Assembly: GCA_019095985.1 (NCBI GenBank)
Contig: CM032660.1
Location: forward strand, 19,221,692-19,285,691
Length of the DNA: 64,000 bases
From: Streblospio benedicti
Taxonomy: Eukaryota > Annelida > Polychaeta > Spionida > Spionidae
Reading direction: 5' to 3'
Position 1 is the stretch's first letter; every line of letters starts with the position of its first letter. Below, one piece after another: positions 42,437 through 52,400 of this stretch. The notes under the pieces were generated by a model. That model was not told the DNA's origin, did no database searches, and saw only the letters and a list, made by a program, of their open reading frames with translations. Made by a program: the position numbers and the translations under genes.

Positions 42437-45400
42437 TTAATGAAGTAATCTGGAATAAACAACATGTGAGACGCCTGACACAAGAGAACTGTTTGCAAAT
42501 TCCAAAATAAGCTGAATAATAGGATATGGATGATTTTGTATCTGATTATGATAACCAGAATGATTTTTACCAATGTCAGTCATTCTAGAATTTTCACCAA
42601 AATGTACATTTTGATCTGTCTTTTTTCTTTTACTTAATGGACCACATTCTGTTACTCCAGTAGATTCACCAGATTCAGCACAATTACTTTGGTGAATCCA
42701 GTTATATAGCAGCAGGATCATGCATTTTGGGAACAAACTTTCTACTAGGTCCTGAGCTGCTGGAAGTTCATCAATACTATTAATATGTTCAGTTTTGAAC
42801 TGTTCCACCTTTGTAGAAATGCTTGGAGCGAGTTTGTTCAGTTCCTTTCCTAACCAATCCGATACAAGACATAGTGCAATGTTTTTATGATAAGGTATTC
42901 CGAAAGAGTTCTTGAAATCAGTCCTAGATGATGCATCGGTTGTTCTTAAAACAAAGTTATTAAGTAGATGTATTGGAAAAACATTACTGACATAGAATGG
43001 ATGATTATATTTTTTACTCGAGTTCTTAGTCATAAAAATAATATCAATGACAGCTGTAATACTTTGGCAGCATTCTACATCCCAATGTGAATTCATATTT
43101 AGCAACATTCGTTTCAATGCTATAGATAATTTTCTTAAATATGATTCAAAATCATCAGCAGCTAAAGTTGAAAAATATAAATGCTGATGTGTATCCTCCA
43201 GAATGCCTTCTACCACCAGAGGACTAGTATCACATTTTTTATCTTTGGCATCTTCAGATTCATCATTCATATTTCTGCTTGTTGCACAGGAATCATTGTT
43301 GACAGTTACAGTTAGTTCTGGTGGCACCTTTTTTGAATAGAACTTCATCCAAGCCTCCTTAAAAATGTGAAATTTCAATTAATTCTTTTAATTGGTTATA
43401 TACTCCCATTTAAGTATAAAAGTGCATACATGAAGGTACCAAGAGCTATATCATAAAAGCTCTTGCTATTCCTAATGAAGGCTATCAGATGGCTTCCGTG
43501 AATGTTTGTCCAATAGTAAATGCCATTGGACAAACATTCATGGAAGCCATCTTAAACTACCATTGTACAAGTGATCTTGTTAGCCATGGCTTTGTGGCAA
43601 TTAATTATTTATTTTTCATGATAAAACTAACCCGGGTTCATAATGAATATTTTACCACTCTAATGTAAGACCCCCCTAAATGGTGTATTCTCTTTGGTAG
43701 AGAGCCTCAAACAAATGAGAGCATATTTCTCGATATACCACACCTAATCCGGGTACTTTTTTCAATATACCACACCTCATACGGGTACTTTTTAATGACA
43801 ACGTTCGATTCGAATCTTCTTGTCCTGATAACGTCCATTGGGTTGCATATCAAGGCGATCTGAATGATCCCAAGACATTTTCATTACAATCTAATTTGTT
43901 AGACACATTTTATACATACTAACAATACACGTACATTGTATATACTAAAATGCCCAGAATTCAGACCATCAATTAAATATCTGGCTTGTTTAAAATAATG
44001 CTAATGGCTGAAGGTTTCCAAGAATACCGAGCGATCAATAATGCATTGCTGTGAATGTCCCAGGACATGGCGTTGTAGTTTAATATGTTAATGAGCATCG
44101 GAAAGTCTTTCACAAAGTGGGAAGATAAACTAAATCAAGGCGCATTTCAGTTTTAAATGATATATGTTATGGTTTGTCGTGGTATAATGATAATATACCA
44201 TGTTTAGTAGTGGTATATCTGTTAATTCACGGCCCTCATTTGTGCTATATTCCCCTCGCAAGCTCGGGAATATTGCACAAATTCGGGCCGTGAATTAAGA
44301 TATAACACTACTAATCATGGTATATTTCTTCAATACCTTCTAGACATCCATGTATGACTGAATAATTATGTTTAAAACGTTTACCAAAAAATAAAAGCTG
44401 ATTTCCCCATTATCTGATGTATTTATGTGTTAACAAAATATTGATTTACAGGTAAATCAATATCTTTGGTTGCACATCTTCTGAAGAATACTGTAAAATT
44501 AGAATATTTCGAGGCTATTAAATTTTGCAATTTTCATTTGTAAATTATTTTGTGACTATTTAATTTTGCGATTTTGGTCCACCCTGCACCTACTTTTACA
44601 TAGGCTATTAATGTTTGATAACTATTTAAGTTTGCGTTTTTGCACCTACCCATGAAATTCGCAAATTAAATCATGTGCAAACATTTCTAGTTTTACAGTA
44701 TCTAATTTGGTGTTACAACATTTGTGGCATTCATATTTCGAGGTATCAAGTACTGAAGTGAATACCCATTTAAAAGGATTGATTCATTCCTAGCTGACAT
44801 ACACTACACGTGAATTTGAGTGTTTGATTTTGACATGACTAGGGTTAACATGTGACACACACGTTTTTAGATAACCCAGGATATTTCGTCAACCCGGGTC
44901 ATGGCGAACTGGATCAAGTGCCCTTGGTTAATAATAACTGCACATACCTAGCCTGTAAATATAAAATTTATTAGTTTACATACCTGTAACTTTGAAATGC
45001 ATACTTTTTGCAAATCTTCTAAATTGTATTCAAAACTTGCTTTGAACAATCCTTGAATGGTATAAAACCAGAGGTTTTGAGTGTTAGAGCCTTCCATCAA
45101 CCTTGCATCTATATGGAATACATCACGTATTAATAGTCAGTCTCTATTTTAAAATATATCCATGGAAGATAGTGGGAGTATTTTTGAAGCTCCCACCTTC
45201 CCCATTACAGAATAAACACTGAACTTTACATTTATAGCAAGAAAACTGCAGATTTTAATAAATTTAAGTTTAAATTTAATATAAAAAAAAATCTATAAAC
45301 ACTTCTAATCCTTACTTTCAAGTTTAAGTTTGATGGCCTCTCCTTTTTGAGCATATCTCTGATGAATTCTTGTCAAATTTTTTGATGACGAGTTATATGA

Positions 45401-45976
45401 TTGAAATACATCTGTGGCTAGAAATAATGGCGTGCCCTCTTCATTTTCAAGTACCTGAAGAAATTTGAATCATAGATAGTACACACTGCACAGATATGTA
45501 ATATTTTCAATTTTAGAACAAATGTAGTATTGACGTTCAAAGAAAAAGAGTTTTACCTGTTTTAATGAAATTTTGTTGGGACCTATTAAACTGAGCATTC
45601 GCAGAGACTCCAATCTTGTACTATCAATATCACAACATAATTTTGGACATTTAATTAACACTGATATATTACTATTTCCTCCACCGCAGTTGCTAGCATT
45701 GTTAGTCTGTCTTTCCAATGGTTCTCGAACTTCTTCAAGTATATCTTTTGCAAACTGGCCCTGCTGCTTTTTCAATAAATGATTACTTGACTGGTATGGA
45801 CTCTTGTCAGCAATACTTTCATTGCCAATCTGTAACCCAGCATCTAAATGAGGAACAAATATAGGTTGACCATCCAAAACGTGAACAGCATACACATGTT
45901 GGTCTTTGCTTGGCTCCATGTATTGACAATTAATTCTTCTTGGTATGAACACAGCCTTGATCCACTTTTTATGTGT
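42437..45976 (-). CDS. Unrecognised multi-exon gene, 3' four exons
   Basis: Exons (minus): 45976-45557 (starts with an acceptor), 45454-45316, 45108-44984, 43357-42437 (TAA). Phases agree and give about 534 codons of open frame. The protein is not low-complexity: WIKAVFIPRRINCQYMEP, VYAVHVLDGQPIFVPHLD, LWFYTIQGLFKASFEYNLED, and a conserved-looking C-terminus PIIQLILEFANSSLVSGVSH. I recognise no catalytic motif, signal peptide or membrane segment. Residues around SKRKKTDQ could be a nuclear localisation signal. The first exon listed follows a plausible acceptor, so 5' exons and the true start are probably missing, somewhere up to about 48000. The last exon alone codes 306 residues. It is convergent with TRDMT1. 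Confidence 0.75.
43488..43551. repeat. 64-nt near-perfect hairpin in an intron
   Basis: A 27-base arm (GATGGCTTCC, then GTGAATG and TTTGTCCAAT) pairs fully with its partner, apart from one G-T wobble, across a 10-base loop. It lies in the last intron of the unrecognised gene. The size resembles a pre-miRNA, but the lack of bulges is more typical of a tiny MITE or hairpin siRNA source. Confidence 0.75.
44196..44327. mobile_element. Short foldback element
   Basis: The left arm (ACCATGTTTAGTAGTGGTAT, then TTAATTCACGGCCC) is matched in inverse by GGGCCGTGAATTAAGATAT and ACTACTAATCATGGTAT. The centre lies near CTCGCAAGCTCGGG. There is no ORF. It is intronic. Confidence 0.75.
44489..44700. mobile_element. 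TA-flanked MITE with TACTGTAAAA ends
   Basis: The element starts TACTGTAAAATTAGAATATT and ends TTTCTAGTTTTACAGTA, so the termini are inverted with TA at the borders. It is internally A/T-rich, with repeated CTATTTAATTTTGCG-type units. A shorter relative lies at about 49155-49202. TA borders suggest a Tc1/mariner-mobilised MITE. Confidence 0.75.
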
Positions 45977-46623
45977 CTAGGCCCTTTATAGCTGGTGGAA
46001 AGTCTGAAACCAAAATGACTTCATGTCTTAATCTATGAAAGCCTATGGTCATTCATTTGGCTGTAATTACTTTTGGGTTTAATATTGTAGTTGATTGAAA
46101 AAAAAAATAGATTAAGTTTTTAAGTTGTTTTTATTTTCAATCAAATGATCTCAGAACCATATCTTGTGGTCTTTGATTCTGCTGTAAAAATTAAATTGAA
46201 AATTGATCTTCTTTATTAATGTTTTTGGTGATCAAGTACCCTCCACAGATATACTGACAAATATATTAAATTTATAAATATGGATTAAAATGATAAAATG
46301 GTTTGGAATATATGTTGATGAATTACACATACAATAGTATAGGAGAAAAACAATAAGGTTGTCCAATACTAATCATGCTGCTCAACTTGTAAAATTAACA
46401 GATCTAAGAACCAATATATCTATTGGAATCTTTGTTGCTGGGGGGTCACCATTGATGACAGAAGATCTTGATGGGGGTGTCACAAGAAAAAATAGTCACC
46501 GCCTAATCAGGGTGGTCATAATTTTGTCACCTCGTTTGATCGGGGTGGGGGTCACAATTTTGCCTTGCAATATGTTTTCAAGCATTTTTATGTGTGCTTC
46601 GTGTGAAGGTCAGCTGTACATAA

Positions 46624-46862
46624 CAGGGTCAGGATTAGGTGGAAAAGTGTTACTGGTCAGCACTCAGCAGGACTAGTAACCCTCAAATATCTGCTCGTCC
46701 TGCAAAAAATGTACTCGTACTCCTTGTACAAACTCTATATCTGTATGACAAATTATTCAGAATTGCTCCTCGTCAAACGGACGAGTTTCTAAAAATTAGC
46801 ACTTGTCCTCCACTAGTTTTTACTAGTCAATACGAGCGGACAAGTGGCTAATCCTGACCCTG
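46624..46862. mobile_element. MITE with perfect CAGGGTCAGGATTAG ends and a 5-bp target duplication
   Basis: The left end CAGGGTCAGGATTAG is exactly inverted at the right end (CTAATCCTGACCCTG). The flanks carry the direct repeat CATAA on both sides (46619-46623 and 46863-46867). There is no ORF. A diverged relative lies at 55302-55455. Confidence 0.9.
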
Positions 46863-48639
46863 CATAATGTAAGAAAATGAGTTTCGTGTAAGTCTTCAGT
46901 GCGCGAGAATATAGCATTCTCGTTGTAGCGCCCATTATCGCAAAGTTATTGCAGTGTATATATCATGTTTGACCAAGTTATATAATATTTGTATGGTATA
47001 CTGAATTATGATGACTTTTATTTGGCGCATATTCCTAACATTTGGCTCAAGGCCTATGTTATTGTGTCTATGTATGTTATACGTCATTCATTGATTATAT
47101 GTAACTACGTTTAGATACAGTACTTATTCTAGAATCTTCTGCCCATGTGCTTATAGCTATTATCAGAAAGAATATTGGACTCTAATAATTCAGGTATAAA
47201 AGTAGACTTTATAATGATAATTGTTGTAATTAATTTGTACCTATAGTTACTATATTGTCAATTTGCTATTTTAATTGTAGAAAACCACACAAAAATTCAC
47301 CACAACCGAATCAAATAAACAATAAGAAAACGTGTGCGTTGTCTGTTATTACTAGTTCAATGTACCAAGCTACACGCGTAGTATAAAATTAGGTCTTATA
47401 AGTTCCACTGGACTACAGGTTTAGTTAGCCGAATCCGGGGTTCTCCTTTAACGCTTAAGCAGGGGCTGGCAAACCATTTATAAGTGGACCCCCCCTTCCA
47501 GGTAGGGCTGGCATGGCCTTTCTTATTTAAAACCAGTGGTTAGAGCATGTTAAAGAGATGGCCTTTTAAAGTAGAGCATTTAGATTGTTATGCCAGAAGT
47601 TATCAGGTTTGTGATGCGCATCGCTCTAATCAGAGAAATCAGACTTTCTGTCGGCAATTATACTAATTATAGAACAAGCGTGTTTAAAACATTGATTAGC
47701 TTTTAATAAACTGCCAAATGTGAGTCGTGGCAGGGTAATAGTCTTGATATTACCAGTTTAACTAGGAAACTAATGTGGTCAGATATTGCTGACAAAGGCT
47801 TGTGCAATTGGTATATTTACAGCTGCTGGTTTGCTCTATGGTATTCTTGTATTGCTTGTATTCCTTAGTTCCTTGGATCCTGATGTCTAGATGTATTCTA
47901 GAAGTATTCGAATTCTGGATGTTCTAAATTGATGCCTATATGTGAATTGTTGTATTTTTGACATTTTGCATGGAATAAAAGATACAAATGCCAGCAAAAG
48001 TTTATTAAAACAAGCAGGAGCTTAATCCGGGGGTTCTGCTCCTCTGAGCCTTAATCAGAGTAGGGGTGGCGCCTAACAACAGAACCCAATCACAGCTGTA
48101 AAGAAAGTACTATAAGAAAGCCAATCCTTTACACTGTGTTACACTGCAAAGGCCGCCTGAAACAGGCTGGGAGTCCTGCCCATATCCAAACCCGGGTGGA
48201 CACTACTACCACTGGTCGGCAGTCCACAGAAAACCTTACACAACAAGAAGCAGCTGTTCACGTTGGTTGCGCTTCCTGGCCAGGCTTTCCATTCCACCAT
48301 CAGCAAAGCTGTCACATCGAAGGTCAAGGGTGTTCCAGTTCCAGAAGCAGATACAGAACTCATTTTGTTTACAATAATTCTAATAAAATATTCAACAATC
48401 CCATATTATTATTCGATAACAATTAATTTTCTAATAATCAATGCAATTTATTGTGTAGAGTCGCAGAATTGTGCATCATTGGGCGGGGGTAAAGGGGGTC
48501 ACAAAAATCTATTGCCTGTAAATTGTGTTGTGTAATAGGGGTGTAGTAGTAGTAGTAATAGTTTATTCAGGAATTAATGTTCCTAGGATAGCACATGAAA
48601 GCGTACATAGAGTTTTGCTTGTTTCCAATGTGGTCCTTT

Positions 48640-48860
48640 TTGTTTGGCAGGTTAGGTAACCAACTGAGCCTCGGGGTGGGAGGATCACACTAGCTATAGT
48701 TTTCAAGCTAGGTGAGTTCTTTTGCATGCAGAGCAGGACAAGGCTTTTAATGAGGCTTCCAAACCTCAGGCTTAGTGTTGCCACCGTCTTGTATGATATA
48801 CTCGACAGTGGAGACACCCTGTCACGTATGGAGATCGGCAGTACAGTGGCAGACGTGTTA
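48640..48860. repeat. Second copy of the VPS29-intron repeat
   Basis: Begins GGCAGGTTAGGTAACC and shares CACTAGCTAT, TTTTCAAGCTAGGTGAGTTC and the later GTGGAGACACCCTGTC-type part with 17079-17300. The family is unknown. Confidence 0.6.
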
Positions 48861-49483
48861 ATCGTTCGCTCTAATCACTAGCTGTACTAACAAGGAGGTG
48901 GTCAGAAATAAAAGAGCAGAAATAAATTTAAACTCCCAATATTTGTGACCTTGAAATACCTTCCATAAATGTATGGTGATCTTTAATTGTATGGCTATTG
49001 AAAAACCCTTGTTTATAGTCCTCGGGAACGCTAGTGTTTATGTATAGTACATCCAGGTATAGTTTATATAGATTGGTCCTGAGACCAATTCAGTTATATT
49101 TGTTGGTCACAGTACTTTTAATAATATAGTTCGCAAAAAAATGGTGTAGTACTTACTGTAATTCGCAAAAATTTGAGGTCGTGAAACATGTCAGTTTTAC
49201 AGTCTCTTCTACACTGTAGCCTTAAAGTACATGTACTATCACGCAACAATTAGATCTAGGACGAACATACGCTGGTTAAATACAAGAAAAATATGTATTA
49301 TATTATTGTATCATTTTCTTCTGTCTTTACGCAAAATTCGATAGATAAAACAAAAAAGCATTAACAGTAATAACACTAAATGAGAGATTACATTCTATTT
49401 TATGAACAATTATTGATCGATTTTCAAACTGTCAAATACAAGATCACGTGCGATTAAAGATCCTCAAACCGAACGTAATCAAC

Positions 49484-52400
49484 ATGGACGGAAGTGGCTT
49501 CGGAGAATCGCTTTTTGACGAATTTGACAGGGAAGATGGACCATCAGATAAATTATTGATGCATAAGATAAGAAAAGACATTTCAGAGCAAGTAGCCCCC
49601 GGCAAAGAAGTAGTGAAAGCCGTTTCAAAAGACAGTAAAAATGGTACTTTCGATTGCTCCAGCGATTCATCAACTGATTCTGAAGAGGCCGAGCCTGAGA
49701 AAGGAACGCAGTATGACAGTGCTACTAAACATGTTATAGAACAATTAACAAAAGAAAATATCCTTTTTCACTGATTAGGCAACAGTGGTCCAGGGGAGGT
49801 TAGGTGACTGTCCATGATGTTTAAGGCTGAATGTAGTTATAAGGATTTTTTTATATATATATTTAAGATCTAGATCTAACACATTTCAATCAAAAGCTTT
49901 TTCAAAATCAAATTACTTTTTGCAACGCCACAGTTAGACAGGTGGTTATTTGAATTATTGGTATTCTCGAGCTCATTGTTGTAGTGAACAAACTGAATAT
50001 ATATGTATGTAATATAATCAGATGATAGCATTAGGATCTTCTGTACACCGTTTGATCAAAGTAAGTAAAGCATTTACGCCATGCGTATATGTTGTAGCAA
50101 GTGCTGTTTTGTTTACAAACTAACACAAAGTAGTCAACTTTCGTAAATATCGTTTGATCAAAGTAAGTAAAGCATTTATGTCACAACGTTGTTGTATGCT
50201 GTTTTGTTTTTACCCAACATGAAGTACTTTTCGTAAGCATATTGATACATTTATTTCAGATATGTAAAAGTTACAATCCATATAAATAAAATTATATATA
50301 CAGTATATACATAATATCTAACAGTATTCAAAAGTCTTAAAAATACACATATTACAGTTAAATAATTTTCAGGCACTAAAATTATACAGTATTCTGTTCC
50401 ACCTGTTTGATTGACTACAATCAATATTATTATTATTATTATTATTTATTTATTTCAGATATTAACATGCATAAAACATATAAATATCCATAGATAAAAC
50501 AAAAAGCTAAAATTATATACAATTATAGACATTAAGAAGTTTAAAAAATTAGAACAATCGTAGGTTCCATACTAAATTAAGACTGGATCTGTGAAATGTA
50601 TTACAATCGGGTAATTGCTGATAAAATGGAATTGTCACTTAAAAACACACGATTCACGAAAAACCAAATACGAGTTTCCTTTCAATAACAATAAAAGGAT
50701 CGACATGCATATTTATCATTGTTACCGTAGTATTATATTTATCACAATTAAATAGTCCTCTGAAGATTCGTTTAAAAAGCAGTAATAAGTTTTTTCTACA
50801 TTCTTGAGTATACTTAGACCATAGACATATACCATAAAATTACAACAATATGACTTAAACAGTTTAACTTTAACATCATCTGTACAGTGATCTAAACCTT
50901 TTATAATTGAATTACCTCTTGCATAAAGTACTTCTCTTTTGTCTTTTAATATCATCATTATCGCATAGCTGATTGTGAATAAAACACCTAAATATTTATG
51001 AACTGTAACATCTTTCAACTTCTCACAATCTAATTGGAACTTGGGAACTTGAATGTTACGCAAAAACTTTTGGTTTAAAACACATAGTGACAGTTTTCTT
51101 ACGATTATACATCAATTCATTGTTATATGCATACAAGTTCAGGGTTCGAAATTAGCGGTGGCAATGGTAGCAAATGCTACCATAAAATGTCTGATTGCTA
51201 CTAAGATAAGGGGTCTGGTAGCAGATAATTGCTACCATGAAATTAAGCAGCCATACATTCTCAGTGGGACGCAAACATTTGCATCCTAGGTGTCCTCAGG
51301 GGACACAGTGAAATCAGATCAATGTTTATGTCACAGCAAACAGCCATCTGACCATAGCTCACAGCCAGCACATGTAAATAAACAGCTTGCATCTAAATCA
51401 AGCTGAATCTGTTGATTTATCCAGTTGTGAGTCTTTATACTATAGGTCATATTTATCTATTTACACCAAAAGTAGGGAGAAGGGCATTTATGTCCATGTA
51501 ATGAATGGACTTGTGTCAATCCCCTAATGTTATGAAAATAGTTAGGTCTCATATAGTATACATCATTGCACATTGTCACATACAAATTACAAGTGAGTAT
51601 AGATCAGTTGCTAATCATTCATCCATTATGATTAGCATTTGGTGGATTAAGTTGTACACTTAATATTATAGTTGACACCTAGAAATAATTCTGCTTTTTC
51701 AAACATAATATCATGTTATGGATATGTGCATTGCAGCAAGAGATAATACAATAAAAACCATGTCTTTGATCTAATTTGATCATTATTTGCTTATAGATTG
51801 AACTGACTTATAGTTATTTTACCTCTTGATGAAATGATGTTAAAGACTGATTAGTATTCGATAATATTAGCATATGTAACCTTGTTTGAAGCAATATTCT
51901 CTGTATTTTACAGTTTGCTTCCAAGTCTGACTGTTTTGCTACCAATTTCAAAACCCGGTAGCAAAGTTTTGCTTCTACTAAAAGTTAATTTCAAACCCTG
52001 AAGTTACAAACATTTAATAGGTTTTGCAAGGCAGCTGGTGACGGAGCTAATAAAACAGCATCATCAGCATAGAACAAATGATTTTGAGCCGCTTATAATG
52101 CACCCATCATCTGTTTTAATAATAAACTAAGATCGTCCATGAACAAGTTAAAAAGGATGGATTTGGGACACCATTAGATACATAAAAGGGATCTGAAATA
52201 TTTGTGCCCCATTGTACAACATACTTCTGTAACGTATACTAACAAGAATAGTAGGGAAACCACGAGCTAATTAGTTTACTAAAGAGATGCCATTGATTGA
52301 TTTTATCGATAAGCTTTAAAAAGTCTAACAAAGTAGAGAAAACAAGCATACACTAAAAAGGACTATTATAAGAGTTGTAATATTCAATAACTTGCTTAAG

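Larger units (their letters stand above)
45977..49483. other. Divergent spacer between the unrecognised gene and ZCCHC8
   Basis: Should hold the missing 5' exons of the minus-strand gene and the ZCCHC8 promoter. I could not recognise any exon. It contains a MITE (46624-46862), a repeat shared with VPS29 intron 1 (48640-48860), GC-richer repeat-like patches at 47415-47520 and 48010-48380, and a short relative (49155-49202) of the 44489 MITE. Confidence 0.45.

Noticed and set aside
46359-46851. Two ORFs beginning MSNTNHAAQL and MEKCYWSALS
   Set aside because: The second runs through the MITE at 46624-46862, and the first is low-complexity-like. No coding evidence.
48136-48535. Overlapping ORFs on both strands in a GC-richer patch
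   Set aside because: Open frames on three readings of the same DNA are expected from base composition. The flanks are repeat-like.
49758-49774. Extension of ZCCHC8 exon 1 to the TGA (protein ending ENILFH)
   Set aside because: This would give a 97-residue protein without the rest of ZCCHC8. The bases after 49757 are a U12 donor and the frame continues in the next exon.
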